This document shows positions 38,019-49,704 of a DNA stretch of 64,000 nt, in pieces; within the stretch, counting starts at the first letter, position 1, and each line of letters begins with the position of its first letter. The notes below the pieces were generated by a model. It saw only the letters and a list, made by a program, of their open reading frames with translations. It was not told the DNA's origin and searched no databases. Both the position numbers and the translations under genes were made by a program. Source of the DNA: Phorcus lineatus (taxonomy: Eukaryota; Mollusca; Gastropoda; Trochida; Trochidae); the NCBI GenBank assembly GCA_921293015.1, contig OV121085.1:10441731-10505730 (forward strand), given 5' to 3'.

Positions 38019-41000
38019 GTAAGTATGGCAGATGACCGGAGCTCCTGCATTTGACTGATATTCAAGGAATTGATTGAAATTATATTCAAGGGCACTATGA
38101 AGGCCGGTATCGTTCCTTATTAATAAGGTATCTGAATGTTAAAAAATGTCATAATTAAATATGCAGTAAGTTTTAATTTGTCAAATAATCTATGTATTAG
38201 ATTCATATCATAATGCTCACATATTGTACATGCTTTGTACATATAATTGTATATTCGCTCACGTGACACTTATATATTCATTTGAACCGAAATATATATA
38301 TATACATATCTCAATCAAAATTTCATCTATATCTTGCAAGACATACATTAAATTTCAAAACGATACTTTATAATCAAAATATCTCATCTTCGATTATGCA
38401 TATATACATATTTATTATACAAATCGGCGAATGTTGTTGTAGGGTATCTTAGACGCGGTGCTTTGTTTCAGTTTACGTAAGGTTAGATGTAATGTTCCAA
38501 ACATAACAATGCTTATAAATGTCGCATTTCTTCGAGTAAAATAGAATCGTATCATTATTTTTGTTACATATATAACAAAAATTACTAATTCCATTTCAAT
38601 TATAAAATTTAAGTATTTAGTGAAAAGCCTACATATTCTTGTTTTGTCATCTGTTCTTGAAGGTGTAGGCGTGTTATAGGTATAGCTTAATTTTCTTTTA
38701 CCTATTCCATTCACTGACCGACATACAAACAAACAGTAAAATTCTCATTTTTATAAAAGATAACTGATATCGTCAGAAAAAAAGGTTAAATTTAATGTAG
38801 GATATTTCTTAAGATCACTTTTCAAATTCATTGAAACAATAACAGATTTAGAGTTAATCTATAATTTTAAAAAATCGAATTTATTTTATTTACAATCCTT
38901 CATTCAAATACAAGTATTTTATTTGTGGAAAAGGTGCTTGAACTAAAATTAATGATTTCATTGTAAATTAGAGGATTATCTTCAGATAGTGAAATTACAA
39001 TTTATATTCGCATTTTAATTTTCAACAGATATACTTCTAAACAATTTCCTATATAACTGTATGTTTTGTTGAACATTTTCTGTACCCTACTTTCTATGAC
39101 TCAATCATCAACTAAAATATTTTTAGATAATGATATTACCAATCATATTACAAACACCCAACAATATTTATAATTATATCTGATGATATCATGAAATATG
39201 TTTTTGAAGAGTATCAAAACGACTTTCAACGAGCAACGTTCAAACTTCTATAAAAGCTATATAGTACTAGTAATTTTGTTATTCACATGTTAAATTTTCA
39301 CGACTGGTATAAAAGTCATCTTTCACAATTCTTCTTGTTTATCTAAAGGAACATAAACTTTATTTTATTTCATTCTTATCTTTCAAGAAACAAAACCTTT
39401 CTGTTAAGTACTTATGTTTTTATTACAAACGTTTACAGAAATGAATATAATACTCGGTCAGTTGAACATTGAGAGAACATTTAGTCTAGACGCTCGATGA
39501 AAATCTGTTCAGGCGAGCCTTTTTACAACGAAGTGTAACAAATATTGGTTTCTGACACTGCTTAAAGTTATAGCCCATAAAATTCTGTGTTGAATACATT
39601 AAATGTAGCTTTGGAGCTTTGAGCAGTTGTGATAAATCCACGTCTATGTACCTAAGAGAAGGGAATTTAGATAAGGAATTAAATCATAGTTTGAAAATTC
39701 ATGAAAATTAGAAATCAAATATGACTTTCAAAATCAAAATTCTTGGTTCATGTGTACACATTAGTCCCTATATAAACCATTCATGTTAAAATATAATTTT
39801 TTAACAGAATTTTATCTGAGTATGCAGTTAGTAAGCCATGTACTTAAAGATCGACTGAAATGACCCATGGCAACTTTCCTGATTCATTAAAATGTTACCT
39901 AATTTGCCAGTAACTTGAATTTAAATTTTGGAAATCGGCCGATACACAACTTGAATTCGGCTTTTTCGAATCACCAGCTAATTAGCACCAGTGAACAGAA
40001 CTGAACTGGCCCATGGTTACTGTAGCGTGTCCTGCCGCGTGACGTGCAAGTTGGCGCCAGTATATCCTCCTTAATGAAAAAATAACAGCAAATCTCACTG
40101 TTTTGACAACTGTTTAAACATGATTAGAGTCATCCAAAAAGTGATACACATGTATAGACACAAAAAATGGATTCCCGAAAAACTTTATGGTAAATGACTT
40201 TCATTTATCAACTTCCTGCAATACCATTTATTGGTCATCTATGTGAAAAACAATTTGGAAATAGCACCTTCCATACCTGTCAGATATTTACTATCAATGT
40301 AACATTTAAACGTCTGACGCAAAAATAGCTTTGTTTGATGAAAGGTTATATGACTAGCTTGGTGTTTATATTGGACTTTGACTCCTAGACATCCTAATGT
40401 TTTGATGACCCATTGGCTTTCATTTAGAAATATTTTGATAATGTTTCTCTATTCATCAATAAATTTCTTGACAATGAGGTAGAATCTAAACGATTTCCTA
40501 AAGGTAACACATTTTCATTTTGTCCATATGGTCTATGGACAATAGAGCCACTTGTCTTAATTTCGTAAGAATCACTATTATTGTCTTAGCTTTTGTTAAT
40601 AACTTAGTAAATAGATTTCTTGCATTCAAGTAGACTTTATAAAAACATCAAAAATAGAATTCTATTTTTTGGTGGAAATTCTTAAAATAATAAATACAAG
40701 TGTTTTCTAACTTTTTTATTTCAAAGTTTTCAAAGAACATGGGTTATTTATTTGATTTACATAATTTTAAAATTTGCACTTGAAAATAGGATAAGGAAAA
40801 ATATAAGCAATTATTAAAACTGCGCTCATTTCGTGTCAGTTAATTCCATAATTAACAATGGAACGTAGTAACATAACGGACAAGTTTATGTTTTTTTATT
40901 TCTGTCAATATGAACTAAAGCTTGGAAGTAAAAAATATATGTCGTTTTGTTTATTTTGATAGAACACAAACGCACAAACAAGGTGAATGTACAATTGTAG

Positions 41001-41810
41001 AAAGATTATTATGTCGTTTGGATAAAATATAGGACAAACTGACCGAGGCTCGGACACCCTCCGACGTCGCCCGAAATTCGGACAATTTTGACTTTGCGCT
41101 GACGCACTATTATGTGCAATTTCGTTAATATTTTTGTTTCGAAATATTCATGTCCTTGCGTTATCTTATGTTATTCATTAGTTAACATTTGATTGTAGAT
41201 TAAAAATGTCTTAATCGAACTTTTGCTGAGGTTTGCAAATAATACTGGATTAATGAAAGAAATTGGCGAAATATTTGTTTCAACGTAGATGTTGACACCT
41301 AGATTAGGAAATACTGAAAGCGTCAAAATATCTTAAACTGTATTCATGCGCAAAGCTAAAGAAGTAACAATTAAATTTAATGTTTGTATATTGTTGTGGA
41401 TGTTATCCAGAAAAACAATTATTAACTTGATATAGTATATAACATAAATTAATTGCATATTAAAAATTCTTGACATCCATCAGCTAAATAGAAAAACTGT
41501 GTAATGTTCAGTTTCGCCGAAGTACGAATGTAATGATAACCCTTTGGACGGTGACCTGGGTCAATTTGTGTTCATGTAAGGCCATTGTCAAAAACACACA
41601 GACCGATCTTTGAATCGATAGACTGTCGTGATGATACAGAAACGTCATTTCTCCAAATCTAACATTAATGATGATTGTCAGAAATCTTGTATGTTTCAGA
41701 CGTTGTACCCGGAACAACAGAGGCGATGTCCGCGACTTGTCCACTACCCACCCGTATGTCCGCCAGGGTATCCGAACTACCCGGACATCTGTAGCGGACC
41801 CTTGTTGTGA
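37563..41810 (+). CDS. Achaete-scute-like bHLH transcription factor, two exons (37563-38018, 41700-41810)
   Basis: The spliced product is 188 aa. A basic helix-loop-helix domain spans about residues 59-113. The basic region reads VQRRNARERRR with the E-box-contacting Glu66. Helix 1 ends in LRKHVP, the loop is short, and helix 2 begins KRLSKVKTLR and ends YIRHLEDLI. The basic region and helix 1 closely match the achaete-scute (ASCL) family, whose members dimerise with E proteins in the nucleus, bind E-boxes and promote neural or secretory-cell fates. ATG 37563 is the start: it has G at -3 and +4, and the frame is closed by TAG at 37515 with no other ATG between. Exon 1 ends at a GTAAGT donor (38019). 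Exon 2 follows a TTTCAG acceptor (41699). Both are phase 0. Exon 2 adds 36 residues rich in Pro, Tyr and Cys. If the intron is retained the frame ends at 38054, about 12 codons later. The Lys in LSKVK replaces the usual Glu/Asp of ASC proteins and resembles HAND-type helices, so family placement is less certain than the bHLH call. Confidence 0.88.
38019..41699 (+). other. Intron of the bHLH gene
   Basis: This is 3681 bp of very AT-rich sequence bounded by GTAAGT and TTTCAG. I see no other exon, element or tandem array in it. The open frames inside are short and unrecognisable. Confidence 0.7.
41700..41810 (+). CDS. bHLH gene exon 2 (residues 153-188 and stop)
   Basis: The exon lies just after a pyrimidine-containing TTTCAG acceptor and runs in phase 0 to TGA at 41808-41810. 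It encodes a tail with repeated Tyr-Pro and Pro-Pro pairs and four Cys. Vertebrate ASCL proteins end in an acidic, aromatic tail, and this one does not clearly match it. The join rests on phase, splice sites and the absence of a competing exon. Confidence 0.7.
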   Translation, partial: TLYPEQQRRCPRLVHYPPVCPPGYPNYPDICSGPLL

Positions 41811-41865
41811 AGACTTTTTGAACATGACATAATCGACCTAGAGGATGTTTGTGATTAACAACGTG

Positions 41866-41943
41866 GAGTACCGTATGGATTTTACCATGTGTACCATGTG
41901 GATTGTACCATATGTATCATGTGGATTGTACCAGGTGGTACTC
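41866..41943 (+). repeat. Short tandem repeat in the bHLH 3' UTR
   Basis: About three degenerate copies of a ~24 bp unit built on ACCATGTGGATTGT lie some 60 bp past the stop codon. Confidence 0.6.
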
Positions 41944-42043
41944 GTCTGGACACCGACATACTTTGCTGCGTAGATTGCAGGATGGGAAATAATCGGGGAA
42001 CAGTGACTTAACAAACGTGAAGGTGTCTTTTTGAAAGATGCTC

Positions 42044-42049
42044 AATAAA
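42044..42049 (+). terminator. Candidate polyadenylation signal of the bHLH gene
   Basis: AATAAA lies 234 bp after the stop, the first canonical hexamer downstream. A second AATAAA is at 42456-42461. Choosing between them needs transcript data. Confidence 0.5.
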
Positions 42050-42489
42050 AAATATTCAGTTTTACGGATCTATTAAAGCTGCTGGGAAACGTTTCTTTAT
42101 TGTTTTGGAATAAAGTAAATAAAATTTTGTCGCAGAAATTCGCCGCATTTAGAAGTTTGTTGCTGTGGGCTGAAATCATGACTGTGAACACAGAGCAATT
42201 GGTATAATAAGTTATAATTTCTATACAAAATGTATACACCTATTGGTCATACCACTAAAACAACGAGAGTAACCTGTTGATCATGGTCTTTTTAAAGAGT
42301 TATAATATACTGTACAAAATGTAGTTGTGTAGTCATGTGTTTAAAGTAGATAATTTAATTTGTAAACTTTTTAATGTTTACGAGAAACAGATCATTTAAG
42401 TTTTGAACCCAACAATGTTTGTTCAAGGTTTGTGTTTAAATTGTCCGGTTATGTGAATAAAAATAGTGATTTGAAAACTACAACACTTG

Positions 42490-43460
42490 CTTCACAAAAA
42501 CTGAAGAAAAAAAAATCATATTTCTATTGTTCACTTATTCTGACCTTCAAATAATAAATCTTGTCAATTCATCAACCTCACAGAAACAATTCAAATATGT
42601 TAGATCAAACGCAGCGCCATCAAAACACCTAATCAATCATATTAAGGTAACAATATCAAAGATTAAAACCGCTTCAAATTCCACCGTGTTATAACAATTC
42701 GGAAGCTCTACCAGGGCATATAGCTTGATAGCGTCATCGCTCTCCATCTGGTATAGGAGGGGGGTTCGGGGGAGTTCAGGGGGGGTCGTTATCTTTGTTT
42801 TCTGTACAGCTAAATCCCCTGTGACAAGTCTTGTCCCCCATAATGATAAATCGTTGAGGGTGCTGTTACCAACACTACTGTTCTTGTGTTTAATTGATAC
42901 AAAAGAGAGCAACTCGCATCTAATTTCTCATTCAAAGGGGTGATAGCTGTTCACCCCTGCTCCCTCCAACGGGGACGAACAAGGGACAGGGAGGTGCTTT
43001 ATGGGGAACTGGGAAGCGGTGTAGGTTTTCGACATTTTAAACCATGCCATTACCATAGGTTATTTTTTTATGTTTGCTTTTTATACATTAGTGTCTGATT
43101 TATTGTTAAGGGAATTAAACGCTAATGTGACGATTTCAAGAGTGCAAGGATTTTCACGATTCTTTGTATGTATTTATCTACGCGTATACTTGGGACAACG
43201 GCATGACGTTGTAAGAGGTTAAAGGGTTATCACATCTTACATCAAATTTCAATTAGGTGTAATAAGCATTCTTTAAATCGATGTTCAAATATACTGTGCA
43301 TCCATCCATTGTGATGTAACAATTTTAGCATATCGCCTCTTTTTGAAACGACTACATTAATCTGGTAATCTACATGAAAGATATTATAACATATAAGCTT
43401 GCTTGTGAATGTCTCCTCGTTTAACAACCATCCCATAAAGCTTTACAAGTACTATACTCG
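42490..43460. other. Intergenic, G-rich patch, no gene recognised
   Basis: G-tracts of 6, 5 and 7 with a further GG (42756-42785) could form a quadruplex. An open frame on the minus strand (42637-42912) has no motif. Confidence 0.4.
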
Positions 43461-43469
43461 TGTTACTCC

Positions 43470-43890
43470 TCTCCCTGCTACTACTACTGCTACTACTGCC
43501 TCTGCTACTACTGCTACTACTGCTTCTGTTACTGCTGCTACTACTACTACTACTACTACTACTGCTTCTGCTACTAATATAACTGCTTCTGCTTCTGTTA
43601 CTGCTGCTGCTACTACTACTACTGCTTCTGCTACTACTATTGCTACTACCACTACTACTGCTACTGCTTCTACTACGTCTGCTACTACTAGTACTACAAC
43701 TACTGCTGCTGCTATTACTAGTACTACCACTGCTGCTGCTACTACTACTACTGCTCCTACACCTACTATTACTGCTACTGCTACTACTAATACTGCATCA
43801 CGTACTACTATTACTATTGCTATTGCTATTGAAACTGCAACCGGTACTACGACTGTGACCACTACTACAACTTAGTCTGCGGTTTCTAAA

Positions 43891-43940
<50 letters not shown>

Positions 43941-43941
43941 A

Positions 43942-43981
<40 letters not shown>

Positions 43982-44045
43982 TTACTACTACTACTACTAC
44001 TACTACTATTACTACTACTACTACTACTACTACTACAACTACATT
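43470..44045. repeat. Large (ACT)n trinucleotide array
   Basis: The left half is interrupted ACT/GCT/TCT. From 43890 it is nearly pure ACT to 44041. The Thr-, Leu- and Val/Ala-rich frames in three readings are artefacts. Confidence 0.97.
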
Positions 44046-44194
44046 CAATACTGTGTTTTCTTTAGTCGCGATAATGTTTGAAAATCATATACTTAAATCA
44101 ATAAACCCAGACTAAATTGATGTTACGACTATCGCAAATCATCTGTACTAATACACGTTCTCAAGCTATTCTTTCTACTACTGTCACTACTTTT

Positions 44195-44223
44195 TTTACT
44201 ATTACTACTACTACTACTACTAC

Positions 44224-44264
<41 letters not shown>

Positions 44265-44265
44265 C

Positions 44266-44306
<41 letters not shown>

Positions 44307-44515
44307 CTATTTAAAACTGCAACCGGTACTACGGCTGCTACAACTGTTACTCTTTCTGTTGTTACTGTCACTACTTTTTCTACTACTACTTCTGTTACTA
44401 CAGCTACTTCTGTTACCCCTACTTCTGCTACTACTGCTACTTTTTCTGCTGCTACTGCGACCACTTCTGCTACTACTTCTGATACCTCTGATTCTATTTC
44501 TTTTACGTAATAATA
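44195..44515. repeat. Strand-switching (ACT)n-(AGT)n array
   Basis: ACT repeats up to 44222 turn directly into AGT repeats up to about 44305, so the two halves are inverse complements. Interrupted ACT/GCT repeats follow to 44515. Confidence 0.95.
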
Positions 44516-44734
44516 CTCAAGCAAAAGCTGCTGGTACTTCTATCTTTTAGGCTACTGTGGTTGCTGCCTCATATATATTTATATATTGCATATACTTGAA
44601 ATGATGGTCGGGAATAAAGGAAATTCTAGGTTTTATCCATTTTCGTGCATCTCAAATTTACATGCGCAACAAACCAATTCCAACCTATCTGTATAAAATT
44701 ATACTTTCTTCAATCATGTCCCTATAAATGTTTA

Positions 44735-45204
44735 AGAGCCACTCCGTGAGTTGTTGGAGTCAAATATGCCAAACTTAATCAATGGTGTCATTTGATCGCG
44801 AAGTATCGACTGTTACCAAAAAGAAACATTTCAAAGCTTGTTGGTTTTTTGACAGTGACAATATGAAGGTAGAACGTCGCAATTGTGACCGAAAACCGGA
44901 CTGTGGCGCGCGTCAAATAGTCAAACGTAATTTTTTAGACTTATTTAAAACAGCCAGGAGGGCAGTTAGGAGTTGATAGTGTTTGTTAAGTTATACAACT
45001 AGCATCCATGTATATTGGACGTGATATCTACACCTCTATGCATTTATAACGCTGTTTTTAGATTTTCATGGAAAACCAGTATTTGTCATATACATGTCTT
45101 TTGGACATGAACATTTAAGATGTTTTGATTTTATATTGTCACATATGAAATTTAGGTTCGTATCAAAGGTAAATAATATGTTATGAAAATCACGGAGTGG
45201 CTCT
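44735..45204. mobile_element. Non-autonomous DNA element with 15-19 bp TIRs
   Basis: AGAGCCACTCCGTGA (44735-44749) is exactly inverted at 45190-45204. The right flank is TTAA and the left TTTA, so a TTAA target with one mutation is plausible. No transposase is recognised in the 440 bp between. Confidence 0.65.
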
Positions 45205-45214
45205 TTAACATTGC

Positions 45215-46575
45215 CCATGTCTTACATGTAGGGTGTCCAGACCGCCATTACACTATCTACATAGTGTGTGGACTTACAGAGGACGACAGGCGATGTAACA
45301 TGTCACATTCTGTTCACCTCTCTTCCACGCCGTGGCGTTAGGAAAGTAGCACATTATTCAAATGAGCCCCCAATCGCAAATAACCAGGGGTTGTTAAGAA
45401 GGATTTGGCCATATTAGACCGCCTTTGATTTCTACTCCTCTGGAAAGGGGGTTCTCAGGTAACAATGAACACTTTATACTATACAAACTTTATGTTGGAG
45501 CGATAATAAAACTGATTATGCACATATTGTACTTGAAAGAAAGTCTTAGCCTCATTGTATAAAATTAACTCTCGTTTGGTGAGCTTTGGAACACAAACAA
45601 TAACATTACTTTTAGTGTTTTCGCATTACCTTATAAAAAGTATAGATAAAAGTGTTTTGAATTTGAAGGCATGGTTTTTCTGATGTCGAAGCCAGTATTT
45701 GATGTTTCTTTTATGGAAGAGTTTGTGAAATAGAATTTGGAACCTTTTTATGAAGAAAAAGTTAATTACATGTAAGTACGAAACGACAAATTGATGCATT
45801 GATATATTGGTTGAATGATAAAAGAAAACTTTTATCTGTATTTAAATGTATATTAGCACTATAACCATACTATAAGAAGTGTAATTTTTAAATGAAGGAA
45901 ATGGACATCGTTAAAAAATAGATTCTTAGATTATTTTTACACAATACAAGCAAGAAGTAAATTCAGTGTAACAGGTTTGTTATTTCTACCATATCACGTC
46001 AGTCGCTTTTGTGTTTGACTTTGTTAAATTGACAATTTGTCAGAAAATTTAAGTATCTTGATATTTGATATATTGGTTTAACTTCAAAATTATATATTAT
46101 AAATATGAAACGTAAAATATCAAGAATATGGCATTTAATGAACACTACAATTAGACATTTGTTATTATGTAGAACACTGAAGGAGGCGAAAAATGTCAAT
46201 TTCCAAAAGAAAGGCACTTCATTTAAGTAAAATGATAAAGGATTTAAGAAAAAATCGCAAAAGAATGTTAGAATTATTCTGCTTTACTCTCTATGATTAT
46301 AACATATGAAATAAACTGTTCGAGTTATTTAATTACGATGACCAATCAAATACGTTCTAAATTAAATCATTGAGAAAGCATTCCATATCACTACATTCAA
46401 ATAAAATGATTTTGACTTTGATCTTAAAACTGGTGGCTTTCGATTTTCATTGAATATCTCACAGCGGACGCTATAATTTTGCAAATTGTGACTACTCAAA
46501 GAACAAATTTTATCAAATTGGCACTCGATGTCTATCAGTTATTATAGCACAGTGAAGACTGAAAGTCATGATATA
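45215..46575. other. No gene recognised
   Basis: AT-rich unique sequence. Confidence 0.4.
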
Positions 46576-46579
46576 AGCA

Positions 46580-46740
46580 TATAAGCATAATAAAGTGTAC
46601 CATATATTTATTCGTTGCAAAATGTTCCAAAAATCATATATAGGTAACAACACCAATATTTCAAATTTTGTGGTTCAAAAACTTTTTTTAAAGCCTGCAA
46701 TTCGATGTATTGATAACTCATTTGAATTTCTCCTGATTGG
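46580..46740 (+). repeat. Dispersed repeat, copy 1
   Basis: It shares TATTTATTCG-TGCAAAA, TATATAGGTAACAA, CTTCAAATTTTGTGGTTCAA and CTCATTTGAATTTCT-like blocks, in the same order, with 48645-48835 on the same strand. No target duplication or TIR is seen. The family is unknown. Confidence 0.75.
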
Positions 46741-46959
46741 TATTTTAAATGCGATATGATAGAAGATGAATGTCATGTTTTAATGAACAAATGTTTTATA
46801 ATTTTTTCAGAGGCTGAAACGGTGTGTTTCATATCATTCAGCCTTGAAATGTGATTTTTTTGTGTGCCAAAATTTTAATGAAAAAGAAAGTCTTATTTTT
46901 GTGGTCGATAAGGATATGTTTTATTTACTGATTATTCTATTGCTTTTTTTATATCTATG

Positions 46960-47104
46960 TAGTAGTAGAAGTAGTAGTAATAGTTGTAGAAGTAGTAGTA
47001 ATAGTTGTAGTAATAGTAATAGTTGTAGTAATAGTAATAGTTGTAGTAATAGTAACAGTAGTAGTAGTAATAGTAGTAGTAGTGGCGGTAGTAGTAGTAG
47101 TAGT

Positions 47105-47167
<63 letters not shown>

Positions 47168-47180
47168 TTGTAGCAGTAGT
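46960..47180. repeat. (AGT)n trinucleotide array
   Basis: AGT/AAT mixed repeats pass into pure AGT from about 47085 to 47161. Confidence 0.96.
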
Positions 47181-47189
47181 AGTAATAAT

Positions 47190-48040
47190 AGTATCATTAT
47201 TATTAGAAAAATATGCAAATGTATATAAAATGTGTCTTAAAGTTATTCATAGATTATGAGTGAGAGTGCAGTCGGAGTCATGGATTGGCGAGAAAATAAA
47301 CATCTCGCCCATTCGAGCTTCGTTGGAGAATGCACGATGGACAGGATTCGTGAAATAATAATCAACGAACCCCTAACATTATCTTCAAAATGTTACGTGT
47401 CATTAGCAATACACCATATAAATCCCAACACTGTCCCCCTTTATAATCAGCCATTAATCCTAAACATCGGTAGAGTACTTTTCTGTGCATGGTTTTCTGA
47501 AGCAAAAAATCGCACCAGTCAGACAGCTGAGCCGTTTTGCGAAGCCGTTTTGCGAAGCCCATCCCAAACACAAGAAAAAACTATATAATGAAAATCATAT
47601 CATATAAATTTCTCCTGATCAAATACATGTAACTTATTATTTGGGTTTGTTTGTCATTTTCTGTTAAATATGCCAGATGTTTTGAATGAATATCGTCCTA
47701 AGGAGTTTGTTTTACTTTTTAATGAAAACAAAACAGAACAGACCTACAATGAAAATCACTCAGACGAAACATGGTGAAAGGGAGGTAACTCAAAACAGCC
47801 GACGTTTGGCTGGTTCGTTTAGATATTTTAAGGGTGCTTCGTGCATACAATCAACGTAAATTGTTTATCGTGACCAAATATGATGAAAAACCTCTCTACA
47901 GTTTGAAGATATATTTAAAAAAGAGTTGGTCGACACTTAGTTCGAGCATTTTAATTGAGTGAACAGAGATGACAACTGCTTTATGTGTCTAAAATATCTT
48001 CATACTTAGTTGGGTTCGGATCAAGAGGTCAATGCTTATT
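47190..48040. other. No gene recognised
   Basis: An ATG frame at 47256-47588 (110 codons) has no family motif and is low-confidence. Confidence 0.35.
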
Positions 48041-48047
48041 TTTTTAA

Positions 48048-48122
48048 ATCTCTCTTACTGCTAAGTTAGTCGTAAGCCAATAGTACTTACGACTATCCAA
48101 GTGCTAAGTGAACTTTGAAAAT
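48048..48122. mobile_element. Hairpin element, diverged copy
   Basis: CTCTTACTGCTAAGTTAGTC and its loose inverse (CTTACGACTATCCAAGTGCTAAG) around a short loop match the clearer element at 49877-49984. Confidence 0.65.
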
Positions 48123-48644
48123 CGTGGTCCTCGACATGAACCCTGAGGGGCTCGGCATCTTCTCGAAAATGCAGACTGTTCTATAAAGTTGGTCGACCCT
48201 TACTTATATCAACGTCATCATGTCTGTGCCAGCTTTTCGGCGTATTGCAGCTAACTTGATTGTCAAATCTAAACCTCCTGTAAGTCACTACCTTTCGCCA
48301 ATGGGTGCCCAGCAACCAACCACGAATGTAGGCACATTGCATCAAGGCTTAAATTAGCCATAGACCTGAGCTTCACTTTGCGGGGAAAGTCTCCAATTTT
48401 GACTGGCTGCAGTGCTAGGCTAGGTACTGAATTACTGTGTAGGCAAGTGGTTGCTTCGAGGTTTCACGGTATTAAATGCTAACTAGTAATGGTGCGGACT
48501 GTCCCGTTGCAATAATATACTACCTCTAATTAAATATGTTTTTAGGTTAACCTTTGTTGTATGTTTCGTTCAAAATGATATTCACAATTGTAATCGGACT
48601 TTTTAAAAAGAAAATTTTTGATTACACCTCCAAAACAAGTACAA

Positions 48645-48835
48645 AATAAGCATGAAAAAGTGTATCAAATATTTATTCGATGCAAAAGGTTAAAAAAATA
48701 TATAGGTAACAAAAATCACGATATAACTTTTGTAAACAATACTTCAAATTTTGTGGTTCAAAAACTTTTTTTTAAAGCCGGATAATTGTATAATTGTAGT
48801 CTCAACAACTCATTTGAATTTCTTCTTAATGCCAA
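48645..48835 (+). repeat. Dispersed repeat, copy 2
   Basis: A same-strand relative of 46580-46740, about 2.1 kb away, with a ~25 bp insertion after the TATAGGTAACA block. Confidence 0.75.
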
Positions 48836-48839
48836 TGGA

Positions 48840-49598
48840 ATTCTAACTAAGAAGCCATCAAACTTTATGGCAAGTATCCGAGGCTTTTTCAATTCAAAAT
48901 GAAGATTCGAATTATGTACAATTCAAATAAATTTAGATCAACATTTTTGTAATATCATGTCATATTGTTGACTGTAATAAAATGAAGTAAACAGTTGATC
49001 TTAAAAAACCTTACAACTTCAAAAATCTTAATCCATTAGTGTTGTGTATATAAGAAATTTTTAAAAATATCTATATTAAACTCTTATTTTTTAAAACATC
49101 AAGAATCTAGGGACTTTTTGTAAAAACGAAAACCAAACACACCTTGTGAATTCTTTTAGATTGACAATCCACTATCTGTGATTATGACTAATATTTATTA
49201 TGCTACTTTAAAGATATTTATTACTTGATATTCCAATATTGACATTCATTTCTGGTTATTGCAAATTTGTTAGTGAACAATTTTCTAATATAAACGTTGT
49301 GATCGGGTATAAAGATCATTCGATTTGAAAAATGAATTTGAATTTTTTCATAGCCATCCAGTTGACATAAAAGCACAAAACAGAAATGAAGGCTTACATT
49401 GTTAATCTTTTTTTATGTCTTGAACCTACAACCACGTTAATGATTTAACTTACTATGAGCATTTCAAAGATGTTTGACCAAGATGAAAAAAATAATTATC
49501 AAGATATATTGTACCCACTTCACAATAAATATTCAACAAATACTCTAATAATCTAAGACCACAAGGATTTTATATGTGGTTATTTTATGAGCGCTTCT
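48840..49598. other. SLC22 3' flank / 3' UTR
   Basis: AT-rich sequence. The transcript end cannot be placed exactly. Minus-strand AATAAA candidates are at 49222-49217 and 49199-49194. Confidence 0.4.
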
Positions 49599-49704
49599 TT
49601 ACAGTTTTTCTTTATTTTCCTTCATTGACACTAGGAACACACCATTGACGTGACCCTCCATCTTCTTTCCGATTTCAATCTCTTTATCGGTTGATGATGT
49701 GTCC
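49599..49704 (-). CDS. SLC22 coding exon 10 (residues 518-552 and stop)
   Basis: This exon is the hydrophilic C-terminal tail, ending KENKEKL and TAA. The acceptor is TTACAG. Candidate AATAAA signals on the minus strand are at 49222-49217 and 49199-49194, about 380-400 bp past the stop. Confidence 0.85.

Noticed and set aside
43399..43875. Long Thr/Ala-, Val- and Leu-rich open frames on both strands
   Set aside because: They are open only because ACT/GCT triplets contain no stops in several frames. There are no splice sites or non-repetitive coding sequence.
47256..47588. 110-codon ATG frame
   Set aside because: No motif, no splice context, and a near-duplicate GCGAAGCC(G/C) run. Insufficient support.
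48410..48500. Possible third SINE copy sharing GTTGCTT-GAGGTTTCA-GGTA with copy A
   Set aside because: Similarity is limited to about 40 bases and no head or tail is found, so it is not annotated.
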